Shown here: in pieces, positions 23,664 through 31,146 of the stretch | Layout of the letters: the number at the start of each line of letters is the position of its first letter | Position numbering within the stretch: the first letter of the stretch is position 1 | Translations under genes and position numbers: made by a program | The notes under the pieces: generated by a model | Databases searched by the model: none | The model's input: the letters and a program-made list of their open reading frames with translations, nothing else | Told to the model about the DNA's origin: nothing | Assembly (NCBI GenBank): GCA_036389675.1 | Contig: DASVWI010000022.1 | Location: forward strand, 3,110-67,109 | Direction of reading: 5' to 3' | From: DASQYE01 sp036389675 | GTDB lineage: Bacteria > Acidobacteriota > Blastocatellia > Pyrinomonadales > Pyrinomonadaceae | Length of the DNA stretch: 64,000 bases

Positions 23664-24803
23664 TTATTTGCCGGGTTCGTGGGCTTGAGCGGCTGCGCTC
23701 TCCGCGCCCGTATTGAGCGTTGCCGCCTGCTCGATTAGAGATGGCTCCGGCCACGTCGCTTCGGACGAGCGATCAGCCTTTCTAAAGACATCCAGCAGGG
23801 CCAGTGTGATAGCGACAACCACAGGCCCGAGCACGATTCCCAGCACCCCGAAGACCTGCAACCCACCTAACACAGAGAAAAAGATCAAAAGCTCGTGCAG
23901 CTTTGTTCTTTCGCCGACTAGCTTCGGGCGTAGGAAATTATCTATCGTCCCGATCACCAGCAAGCCCCAGGCGACCAGTATCAGAGCCTTAACCCAATGT
24001 CCCGTGATTGCCAGATAGATCGCCGCCGGAACCCAGACGATGAAAGCGCCCGCCATCGGAATCATCGAGAGGAAAGTCATGATCACAGCCCAGACGATAG
24101 CCGAAGGCAGGCCGAGCACCCAGAAGGCCAGACCGCCGAGCGCGCCCTGTATCATGGCTATGACCAGCACGCCGTAAAGGCTCGCGCTGATCACGTCACG
24201 CGTGCGTGTAAAAATATCTTCGCTCTCAGCTCGTTCCAGCGGCAGCATCTCAGGCAAAGCGCGTACGATCTTATCGCCGTCGCGAAAGAAGTAGTACATC
24301 GTAAAGATCACAAAAAAGACCTGCACGACGACGCCGACCAGACCGCCGACAAAGCCCAGCGTGCGCCCCGCAATTGTTCCGCCCAGCCCCTTCAAGCGAT
24401 CAACCAGAAACTCCTGCGAATACAACTGCTCGACATTAACGTACTGGCCCAGCCACGCTATGAAGCGTCCGGTCGTGGGAGAGTTGGGATTAAGCAGGGT
24501 GGCGGCGCTCGCTTGCAGGTTCTGCAACACTCCTGTCATCTGATTGATGACGGCAAGCGTAATAAGCGCCAGAGGAATCAGTATCACTACGATCACGAAG
24601 AGGCTCGACAGCAGTGCGCTCGTCGCTGGCCGACCCGTGCGCGCCACCAGCCGACGATGAACTGGATAAAAAGAGATGACCAGCACGGCGGCCCACGCCA
24701 GCACGTTCACAAACGGCTGTAGCATCAGCCAGCATAGATAGAGCGCGACCGCGGTTGCGAACAACAAAGCGAGTAATCGTGCCTGAAATTTTCGCTCTCT
24801 CAT
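23664..24803 (-). CDS. AI-2E family transporter / putative permease
   Basis: 379-residue polytopic inner-membrane protein of the AI-2E (PerM, DUF20) family. There are two N-terminal hydrophobic segments, a central soluble stretch (LQASAATLLNPNSPTTGRF ... LVDRLKGLGG) and a C-terminal membrane block. That block carries the family signature MIQGALGGLAFWVLGLPSAI, FLSMIPMAGAFIVWVPAAI and IDNFLRPKLVG. Members range from proposed autoinducer-2 exporters to Na+/H+ antiporters; the substrate here is not predictable. The C-terminal 45 residues are disordered. Confidence 0.9.
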   Translation of the reverse strand: MRERKFQARLLALLFATAVALYLCWLMLQPFVNVLAWAAVLVISFYPVHRRLVARTGRPATSALLSSLFVIVVILIPLALITLAVINQMTGVLQNLQASAATLLNPNSPTTGRFIAWLGQYVNVEQLYSQEFLVDRLKGLGGTIAGRTLGFVGGLVGVVVQVFFVIFTMYYFFRDGDKIVRALPEMLPLERAESEDIFTRTRDVISASLYGVLVIAMIQGALGGLAFWVLGLPSAIVWAVIMTFLSMIPMAGAFIVWVPAAIYLAITGHWVKALILVAWGLLVIGTIDNFLRPKLVGERTKLHELLIFFSVLGGLQVFGVLGIVLGPVVVAITLALLDVFRKADRSSEATWPEPSLIEQAATLNTGAESAAAQAHEPGK

Positions 24804-24898
24804 ACTTTATCCCTGAAGGCAGCCACTTTAGCATACCCTCCAGCTTTCACCGCAATCCTTCACAGCTTTCTCCACCGAACAGCCCATCAGGCCATCGG

Positions 24899-24928
24899 TT
24901 GACGCCCAAGGCGGGGCGCGTGTTAACA
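24899..24928 (+). promoter_or_regulatory. Sigma70 promoter of tRNA-Arg
   Basis: TTGACG (24899-24904), 18 bp, TTAACA (24923-24928), ending 21 bp before the tRNA. Confidence 0.55.
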
Positions 24929-24949
24929 TCAAAACGCTTCCAGCATTGC

Positions 24950-25022
24950 GCTCCCGTAGCTCAGTGGATAGAGCATCTGCCTTCTAAGCAGAGGGTCGCA
25001 CGTTCGAGTCGTGCCGGGGGCA
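24950..25022 (+). tRNA. tRNA-Arg (UCU)
   Basis: Acceptor GCTCCCG pairs with CGGGGGC (one G-U pair). The anticodon stem TCTGC/GCAGA encloses loop CTTCTAA with anticodon TCT, and the T arm is GCACG-TTCGAGT-CGTGC. CCA is not encoded. Confidence 0.93.
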
Positions 25023-25054
25023 TTATTCATCAGCCGTTTATTTTCGGGGCGCAC

Positions 25055-25084
25055 TTGTCAGTCAAGAGCATCCTTCGGTATGAT
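25055..25084 (+). promoter_or_regulatory. Sigma70 promoter of tRNA-His
   Basis: TTGTCA (25055-25060), an 18-bp spacer and TATGAT (25079-25084), 13 bp before the tRNA. Confidence 0.7.
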
Positions 25085-25097
25085 GTTGAAGGTTTGT

Positions 25098-25172
25098 GGC
25101 GGCTATAGTTCAGTTGGTTAGAACGCTTGATTGTGGTTCAAGAGGTCGTCGGTTCGACCCCGACTAGCCGCC
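25098..25172 (+). tRNA. tRNA-His (GUG)
   Basis: The extra G at -1 (25098) faces C73, the histidine identity pair. The acceptor is GCGGCTA/TAGCCGC. The anticodon stem CTTGA/TCAAG encloses loop TTGTGGT with anticodon GTG. The next three bases (25173-25175) read CCA, so the 3' end may be encoded here, unlike the other two tRNAs. Confidence 0.95.
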
Positions 25173-25186
25173 CCATTACATCTGAA

Positions 25187-25225
25187 AAAGAGAGAGAGCG
25201 ACCGCGATGGTCGCTCTCTCTCTTT
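25187..25225. terminator. Rho-independent terminator after tRNA-His
   Basis: A perfect 17-bp stem, AAAGAGAGAGAGCGACC (25187-25203) with GGTCGCTCTCTCTCTTT (25209-25225), around a 5-nt loop. It separates the tRNA from the convergent TPR gene. Confidence 0.9.
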
Positions 25226-25263
25226 ACGCAGATGGAAAGGCTGCGGGCGTCGTCTCTTCGTTT

Positions 25264-26124
25264 CTACTTGTTAATGGCGGCGCTCAGCTTGCGGGCGAGG
25301 TCGAGGTCGAAGTCTTTGAGGATGTTGTATTGCTCTAAGGCCGCTGCCTTGTCGCCGAGGCTGATGTAGGCCAGGCCGAGGCTGTAGTAGGCATCTGCGA
25401 AGTCGGGCTTGAGACGAATCGCCTGCCTGTAGGAGCCGACCGACTGTTGAAAGAGATCGAGGTTGCGATATGCTTCGCCCAGTCCATAATGGGCCTCCGC
25501 GTAGGTAGACCTGAGCGCGAGCGCGCGCCTGAGCGGGGCCAGCGATTCGCCGTAGCGCCCCATGAGAAGATAGGCGTTGCCCAGACCGAAGTGGGCTTCG
25601 GGCGTGTTGGGCCTGAGTAGCGTCGCTCCCTTGTAGGCGTCCAGCGCATTCTCATAATTGCCGCCGTAGAGATATGAGTCGGCCAGTCCGAGCATAGCAT
25701 CTATGTTATTCGGGTTGGAGCGCAAAGACTGCCTGTAAGCCTCGACGGCCTCTTTGTACTGTCCGTTATCGAAATACTTGTTGCCCTGTTCGGTATTCTC
25801 GTCCGTGGCGACGGGCTCGCTTTCCTCCGCCTCGGTTTCGGCTGGCTGCGCTCGCCTCCGCACCATACCGTTATTGCCCGAACTCTTCCTCGCAGCGCGT
25901 TTGACTGTCGCCGTGCCCGCACCCCTGCTTGCGCTCTGCGTTTGCGTACCGCCGCCGCTACTGCTACTGCTGCCGCCGCCAGACCGACTTCCGCTGCTGG
26001 TATTACCGGAGCCGCCAGTGCCGACCGGACGCCTCTGGGCTTTTACCGCGACCATACTCCACAGCAGCACCAGAAAGGCGGCAACAATAAATGAGAGCAG
26101 ACGTGTGGGGGATTTACTTTTCAT
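25264..26124 (-). CDS. Secreted TPR protein with Ser/Gly-rich linker
   Basis: 286 residues. Signal peptide or anchor (about 8-28: LLSFIVAAFLVLLWSMVAV). Then a low-complexity Gly/Ser/Thr region (about 33-70), an acidic linker, and at least five consecutive TPRs (about 110-270). Clear unit starts are KEAVEAYRQSLRSNPNNIDA, NALDAYKGATLLRPNTPEA and QQSVGSYRQAIRLKPDFADA. GGAGG precedes the ATG by about 6 bp. Probably a periplasmic or envelope scaffold; partner unknown. Confidence 0.82.
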   Translation of the reverse strand: MKSKSPTRLLSFIVAAFLVLLWSMVAVKAQRRPVGTGGSGNTSSGSRSGGGSSSSSGGGTQTQSASRGAGTATVKRAARKSSGNNGMVRRRAQPAETEAEESEPVATDENTEQGNKYFDNGQYKEAVEAYRQSLRSNPNNIDAMLGLADSYLYGGNYENALDAYKGATLLRPNTPEAHFGLGNAYLLMGRYGESLAPLRRALALRSTYAEAHYGLGEAYRNLDLFQQSVGSYRQAIRLKPDFADAYYSLGLAYISLGDKAAALEQYNILKDFDLDLARKLSAAINK

Positions 26125-26347
26125 ATTGACCTCCAGAGAAGCCGGTCGTGAACTGTGACGGGCAGACCTTCAGAGTTAGGTTCCCTGATGAAGCGCGAAG
26201 GATGCGATAACAGACCCGCGCAGAATACAACGAGGCGGACGCCACAGTAAAGACCCGTCCCGAAAAGTCTTGGCCGCGCGCTCGGCGGTTGGGGTAAACT
26301 ATCGCCAGAATCTCTTCGGAAGGGTGTGCGATACGGGTTAAAGGTTC
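26125..26347. other. Divergent intergenic region
   Basis: Lies between the minus-strand TPR gene and the plus-strand zinc-ribbon gene. Apart from the promoter at 26348-26356, I see no gene, RNA or repeat in it. Confidence 0.3.
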
Positions 26348-26356
26348 TGTTATAAT
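26348..26356 (+). promoter_or_regulatory. Extended -10 promoter
   Basis: TG-T-TATAAT: a perfect -10 hexamer with the extended TG dinucleotide. It needs no strong -35, and none is seen. It lies about 145 bp before the zinc-ribbon gene. Confidence 0.65.
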
Positions 26357-26501
26357 CGCGCCCAGCTCAAAGCCGTGCCGCTACCTTTCGATCTTCCAGA
26401 TAGATCACGGGCGGAATTGATTCCCGATCAATCATTTGACTCTTAAGGCGCATGCTCTTGATTACCAAGCATCATTGAAGAGACGAGAAACGGAAACCCC
26501 C

Positions 26502-27272
26502 ATGAAACACTGCCCCAACTGTTATGCCACCTACGAGGACGACTCGCAGACCTATTGCACGAACGAGGGCACGCGCCTGATAGTAGGCTCAGCGCCGAGG
26601 TCGCAGCCGCAGCCGACGATTCTCTCGCCGACACAGGGGAGCGGCGACCTCACCAGATCATCGGAGTTCTTTCAATCCGGCGGCGCGTCTTCGTCGTGGA
26701 GCGGGTCGTCGCCCTCGCTCGGCAGTCAAAAGCCCTGGTCCATATCGGCGGCGGACGCAGCCTCTACACCGCGCAGATCAAATATGCTCCTGATGATACT
26801 GGGCAGCGTCGCCCTGATGGTCGTCGGCCTGATCGTCGGAATCATGCTCGCCAATCGCAATGCGACGACCAGTCAGGCCGCGCCCGAGCAGCGACCAGCG
26901 GAGACCAGGCCCGAGACCGTGCTGGCGGAATTGAAGGATGTGGAAGGAAAGATCACGGAGGCTAATATCAAGGGGGACAAAACGACGCTTGATCGAATGC
27001 TGGCTGACGAATATATAGCCATCGCCGCCGACGGCAAATCCTATAACAAGGCGCAGACGCTGGCGACGACGGAGACCGCAGACTCCGTCACCTCATGGAG
27101 CATTGACGGCGCGAAACTGCTCAGCTACGGCAAAGATTCAGCCACGCTCACCGGCATTATCACCTTCAAGACCAGCAACATGGTCGAGCGCCAGCAATTC
27201 ACAGACTCCTTTATCAAGCGAGACGGACGCTGGCAAGCCTTCGCCTCACAAAGCACGGTCTTAAAGAATTAA
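26502..27272 (+). CDS. Zinc-ribbon membrane protein with DUF4440/SnoaL-like domain
   Basis: 256 residues from the ATG at 26502. The N-terminal zinc ribbon has CPNCYATY and later YCTNEG (the first pair canonical, the second with a single Cys). A Ser/Pro/Gly-rich linker follows, then one membrane helix (about 106-130: MLLMILGSVALMVVGLIVGI). The C-terminal domain of about 115 residues contains LDRMLADEYIAIAADGK and GRWQAFASQSTVL, the cone-shaped NTF2-like fold of DUF4440. The ribbon probably faces the cytoplasm and the NTF2-like domain the periplasm. No enzymatic residues are evident; ligand unknown. Confidence 0.75.
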   Translation: MKHCPNCYATYEDDSQTYCTNEGTRLIVGSAPRSQPQPTILSPTQGSGDLTRSSEFFQSGGASSSWSGSSPSLGSQKPWSISAADAASTPRRSNMLLMILGSVALMVVGLIVGIMLANRNATTSQAAPEQRPAETRPETVLAELKDVEGKITEANIKGDKTTLDRMLADEYIAIAADGKSYNKAQTLATTETADSVTSWSIDGAKLLSYGKDSATLTGIITFKTSNMVERQQFTDSFIKRDGRWQAFASQSTVLKN

Positions 27273-27283
27273 CAGGGAGGAAA

Positions 27284-27385
27284 GGCAAGGATGAAGGATG
27301 AAGGCGGAAGGATGAAAAGAATGCTTCTCTTTCTTGAGAGCTTTTACTTCATCCTTCATCCTTCATCCTTCATCCTTTATCTTCT
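27284..27385. repeat. GGATGAA heptamer palindrome at a convergent junction
   Basis: Left arm AAGGATG, AAGGATG, AAGGCGG, AAGGATG; right arm four to five TTCATCC units. They pair through a centre containing GAATGC and GCTTTTACTT. It fills the whole gap between the plus gene ending at 27272 and the minus gene ending at 27386 and probably terminates both. Confidence 0.75.
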
Positions 27386-28252
27386 CTATTCCCCGCCGTA
27401 CCTGATCTCCATCCGGCGAATCTGTAGACTGGCGAAAGCAAGCAGCAGCCCGGTCATGATTAAGAGGGTCGGGACGGCAACCCATGCCGGGGTCGGCTCG
27501 GCGACGATGGCGAATGGGCCTTCGGCGAGAGGAAGCGGCGAGAGCGATTGCAGGTAATGAATCACGCTCAGCTTTTTAAGGAGCGGCGGAAGCAGGAAGT
27601 TGATGAACTCCCAACCATAGACGGCGAGCGCAGGGATAATGGGATTGCGAAAGAGCAAGCCTATCAGAAGAAAGACCGCGCCGTAGCCGGCGCACGCCAG
27701 AGCCGTGATCGCCAGATAGATGAGCGCGTACCTTAAGCCGTGCCCCTCGACAAGAAGTTTCATGCTGGCGCTGTAGCCTAGCGGCAGGTAGAGCAGTAGT
27801 AGCGAGACGGCTGTGGCCGAGACGAAAAGGATGAGCGAGGTCAGCAGGCCCGAAAGATATTTCCCGACGACCAGCACTTCCCTCCTGAGCGGCGAGAGAA
27901 AGTAATAGTGCAGGCTTCTGTCCACCACTTCGCCGCGAAAGAGATTCATAAATATCCAGGCGCAGCCGAAGAAGACGACCGTCCTCAGAATCAGTATCTC
28001 GTAGATGCCTGCGAACATCATGTTCAGGAAAGCCGGCTCGGCACGGCCTCCCACGTCCGGCGGAATCAGCGCTATCGCCGAGAACAGCAGGACGGGCAGC
28101 AGCGCGAGCAGGTAGATCAGTATGGCACGCCTGCCCCAGAAATTTTTCTTCACCTCAAGCCTGAGGATGGCAAGCACCTGCCGCATCCATAGAGTCCAGG
28201 GCAGCCCTTCCGCGGGCTTTGTGACGACGCTCGTGTCGGCCCGGCTGCTCAT
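27386..28252 (-). CDS. ABC-2 type permease, second module
   Basis: 288-residue membrane subunit. Cytoplasmic N terminus (TLWMRQVLAILRLEVKKNFWGRRA), then about six membrane helices with an EVVDRSLHYYFLSPLRREVLVVGKY coupling segment. It starts inside the stop of the ATPase gene (4-bp overlap), so the pair acts as one transporter. It is the last gene of a four-gene operon and ends next to a heptamer element. Substrate unknown. Confidence 0.88.
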   Translation of the reverse strand: MSSRADTSVVTKPAEGLPWTLWMRQVLAILRLEVKKNFWGRRAILIYLLALLPVLLFSAIALIPPDVGGRAEPAFLNMMFAGIYEILILRTVVFFGCAWIFMNLFRGEVVDRSLHYYFLSPLRREVLVVGKYLSGLLTSLILFVSATAVSLLLLYLPLGYSASMKLLVEGHGLRYALIYLAITALACAGYGAVFLLIGLLFRNPIIPALAVYGWEFINFLLPPLLKKLSVIHYLQSLSPLPLAEGPFAIVAEPTPAWVAVPTLLIMTGLLLAFASLQIRRMEIRYGGE

Positions 28253-29205
28253 GACGGGTTGCCTCCTTCCGAACTGATCAGATATTGGTAGACGGCATTG
28301 AGATCATCATCTACAGGCGCGACCGATTCGACGTTCAGGTTGTTTTCAAGCACGACGCGATTCAACAACAGGTAGAACTGGTCTGCGTCGCGTGTCTTGA
28401 CAAAGAGGCCCTGGGCGTCGGTGTGCAGCCGCGCCTCGACCACAGCGTTGTGCTCGAAGACGCGTGCGGCCAGCACTCCCGGGCGGTCGCAACGGATGAG
28501 AATCTGTATCGGGTGCTCGTCCATCTCGTCGCGCACGCCGTGAATATCACCCTCGGCGACGACATAACCGTTATTCAAGAGCACCACCTGATCCGACATC
28601 ATATCAACTTCGTGCAGGATATGGCTCGAAATAACCAGATGTAGACCTTCCGAGGCGAGCTGACGAAAGAGGTTGATGGTTTCGGCGCGCGCCATCGGGT
28701 CAAGGCCGTTCAGAGGCTCGTCAAGAATCAGGACGGTCGGCCCGTGCGCGATAGACTGGGCCAAGCGTATGCGCTGGCGCATTCCCTTGCTATAGCCCGC
28801 CACTTTTCTATTGGCAGCATCGGTCAGACCGACGCGCTCAAGCGCTTTGGCGCTCATCTCTTCGGACTCCCCGCGCGTGTAGCCCTGCACGCCCAGAAAA
28901 GAGGAGATGAACTGGCGACCCGTCAGCCCACCGGGGAAAGAATCGAACTGCGAGCAGTAGCCGACCTTGCGAAAAAGCTGTTCGGGCCGGTCGGGCTCTA
29001 TGCCCAGAACACTGATGCGACCGCGCGTCGGGCGCAGCAGCCCCGTCATCAGATTCATGAGCGTAGTCTTGCCGGAGCCGTTTGGGCCAACGAGGCTCGT
29101 GATGCCCGGCGCAATCGACAGATTGACGCGATTGACGCCGAGTATCTCGCCGTAGAATTTCGAGACATCGTCAAAGACGATCATCTGTGCAGAGGTTTCG
29201 TTCAT
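28249..29205 (-). CDS. ABC transporter ATP-binding protein, second module
   Basis: 318 residues from the ATG at 29205, which overlaps the upstream permease stop (ATGA); the frame is open further upstream but that part is antisense-like. Walker A GPNGSGKTT, signature YSKGMRQRIRLAQS, Walker B VLILDEPLNGLD, H-loop ISSHILHEV. The C-terminal extension of about 90 residues (IQILIRCDRPGVLAARVFEH ...) is the regulatory domain common in exporter ATPases. Paired with the permease at 27386. Confidence 0.92.
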   Translation of the reverse strand: MNETSAQMIVFDDVSKFYGEILGVNRVNLSIAPGITSLVGPNGSGKTTLMNLMTGLLRPTRGRISVLGIEPDRPEQLFRKVGYCSQFDSFPGGLTGRQFISSFLGVQGYTRGESEEMSAKALERVGLTDAANRKVAGYSKGMRQRIRLAQSIAHGPTVLILDEPLNGLDPMARAETINLFRQLASEGLHLVISSHILHEVDMMSDQVVLLNNGYVVAEGDIHGVRDEMDEHPIQILIRCDRPGVLAARVFEHNAVVEARLHTDAQGLFVKTRDADQFYLLLNRVVLENNLNVESVAPVDDDLNAVYQYLISSEGGNPS

Positions 29206-30119
29206 CCGCGCACCACCTCGTAGGCTCGTACCCGGCGCGCGATCACTATCAGGCAGACCGCCGCGATCAGGAAGAGGACGAACCATGCCGTCCAGAGCGG
29301 CGGCTCCATCAGCACGATGTTCACGTCGCGCCCGTTGATCGTTCCCTGTATGTGGCCCGTCTGCCGCACGAAGATTCCGAACAACTGCGCCCACACGGCC
29401 CTCACGACGGCGCGCAGCGAGAGCAGATTCCCCCACCGCGTCATAAAGATGTTATTGATGATCTCCCCGAAGACCGAAGGGATGAAGAAGATGCCGAGCA
29501 GCGCGGCGCTCGCCGCCAGCCGCCACTTGACCAGCGCCGAGATGGCCTGCGACAGCAGCGCCAGCACAATGATCCACACCCAGCTTCCGAGAAAGATAGC
29601 GCCCGCCAGCTTGAGGTTCGCGGTAAACCACCCCAAGCCTCCCAGATAAGACTGGAACAGGAAGAGTAGAAGGCCCGGTATCCATGTGATCACCGACAGC
29701 AGTATAAAGACGACGGACATCTTGCCCAGCACATACTCGGCGCGCGTAAATGGCCTGCACAGGTAGAGCGGGAGCGCGTTGTTGGACAGGTCGCGCGAGA
29801 TGAGGGGCGGGCCGACCAGCAGGTTGAGAAAGAAACCGAAGAAGCCCTGAGTGGCGACGAACGTGTAAAAGAAGTCTGCGTCAATCGGTATCAGGTCGCC
29901 AATCGTCATCTTCATAATCGCCTTCGCGCTCTCGTTGTGCGGAAGGTAGATGACGATGGCCGCGATCAGCGGGTAGATCAGGCAGGCGACGAAGAAGGCG
30001 ATGAAGAACTTGGATTGAAAGACGCCCTGCAAGGCATGGCGCGGCAGTATCAGGAAGCGCGACCACAGCGGCGTCACTTCGCCCGCGTAGGGCCTGTAAG
30101 TGTGCTCATAAACTGCCAT
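29202..30119 (-). CDS. ABC-2 type permease, first module
   Basis: 305 residues, about six membrane helices. It begins with a YEHTYRPYAGEVTPLWSRFLIL cytoplasmic segment; the coupling region SRDLSNNALPLYLCRPFTRAEYVLGK resembles gliding or copper-type (NosY/GldF-like) ABC-2 permeases. Its start overlaps the end of the upstream ATPase gene by 14 bp. Forms a transporter with the ATPase at 30106. Confidence 0.87.
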   Translation of the reverse strand: MAVYEHTYRPYAGEVTPLWSRFLILPRHALQGVFQSKFFIAFFVACLIYPLIAAIVIYLPHNESAKAIMKMTIGDLIPIDADFFYTFVATQGFFGFFLNLLVGPPLISRDLSNNALPLYLCRPFTRAEYVLGKMSVVFILLSVITWIPGLLLFLFQSYLGGLGWFTANLKLAGAIFLGSWVWIIVLALLSQAISALVKWRLAASAALLGIFFIPSVFGEIINNIFMTRWGNLLSLRAVVRAVWAQLFGIFVRQTGHIQGTINGRDVNIVLMEPPLWTAWFVLFLIAAVCLIVIARRVRAYEVVRG

Positions 30120-31032
30120 TGCCGTCCTCCATCGCCTTGAGGAAGATGTCTTCCAGAGAATCCCGCTTGAAGTTGAGCCGCCTGATCTGCACCTTGCGCT
30201 CCGCAGCCATGCGATAGAGGTCTGTAATCTCGACGCCGTTCTGCAGGACGAGCTTGACGCGGTGGTTGCCCGAGAGCGCGTACTCGCAGCCCGTGCGCGC
30301 GATGGCCTCGACGAAAGAGACGCCGTCGCCGCGAATCTCCATCTCTAAGAATTTACGGTTGGCGCGGCGCTCCGCTTCGAGATTACAGTTGGCGACGATG
30401 CGCCCGTCTTTCAGAATCAGAATCTCTTCGCAGCATTCCTCGACATCCCTCAGAAGGTGCGAGGAGAGCAGTATGTTGGCCTCGCCGCTGTCTCGTATCT
30501 CGCGTATGAGGCGAATCATGCGCAGGCGCGTCGGCGGGTCGAGCCCGTTGGTCGGCTCGTCAAGGATGATCAGCTTTGGCCCGTGGACGATGGCCTGCGC
30601 CAGCTTGGCAAGTTGCTTCATCCCGAGCGAGTAGGTGTCCAGAGTGCGGTAGCGCGCCTCTCCCAATCCGACGTAAAAGAGCGCTTCGTGTGCCCTCTCA
30701 AGCGCGGCCTCGCCGGGCAGGCCCGAAAGCTCCGCCATCATGCTGACGAAATGCACACAGGTCATGCGCGCGATGAAGGAATCGCGCTCGGGCATAAAGC
30801 CTATGAGGGCACGAATACGCTTGGCGTCTCGCTTGATGTCTTCGCCGAAGATGTGCGCCGTGCCGGTCGAGGGCGGGTGAAATCCGAGCAGGGTGTGAAT
30901 GAGCGTAGTCTTGCCAGCGCCGTTTGGCCCAAGCAGGCCGATGGAGCGCCCGGCCAGCGTGCCGCGCAGGTCTTTGAGGATGGGGCGACCGCCGAACTGC
31001 ACTCCCAATCCATCGAGGGTGATAACCGGATT
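30106..31032 (-). CDS. ABC transporter ATP-binding protein, first module
   Basis: 308 residues from the internal ATG at 31032 (MNPVITLDGLGVQFGGRPIL). The ATG at 31074 is possible, but the 14 residues it adds do not look like an ABC ATPase start. Walker A GPNGAGKTT, signature YSLGMKQLAKLAQA (a degenerate LSGGQ), Walker B LIILDEPTNGLD, H-loop LSSHLLRDVEECC. A C-terminal domain of about 85 residues follows. First gene of the four-gene ABC operon. The gap to the upstream gene at 31147 holds a GC-rich hairpin. Confidence 0.9.
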   Translation of the reverse strand, partial: NPVITLDGLGVQFGGRPILKDLRGTLAGRSIGLLGPNGAGKTTLIHTLLGFHPPSTGTAHIFGEDIKRDAKRIRALIGFMPERDSFIARMTCVHFVSMMAELSGLPGEAALERAHEALFYVGLGEARYRTLDTYSLGMKQLAKLAQAIVHGPKLIILDEPTNGLDPPTRLRMIRLIREIRDSGEANILLSSHLLRDVEECCEEILILKDGRIVANCNLEAERRANRKFLEMEIRGDGVSFVEAIARTGCEYALSGNHRVKLVLQNGVEITDLYRMAAERKVQIRRLNFKRDSLEDIFLKAMEDGNGSL

Positions 31033-31087
31033 CATCAGAAGTTGATTCTCTGTCTCTCTCGCCACAAAGGTCAAGCACAGCCAGCGA

Positions 31088-31132
31088 GCCAGCCGGGGAT
31101 GGCGAACGCTAAGCTCGCTTCCCCCGGCTGGC
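31088..31132. terminator. GC-rich hairpin between the FecR-like gene and the ABC operon
   Basis: GCCAGCCGGGG (31088-31098) and CCCCGGCTGGC (31122-31132) are perfect 11-bp complements with a short inner GCGA/CGC pairing. No T tract on either side. It may reduce read-through from the upstream operon or protect transcript ends. Confidence 0.5.
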
Positions 31133-31146
31133 GCACATGACTGACT

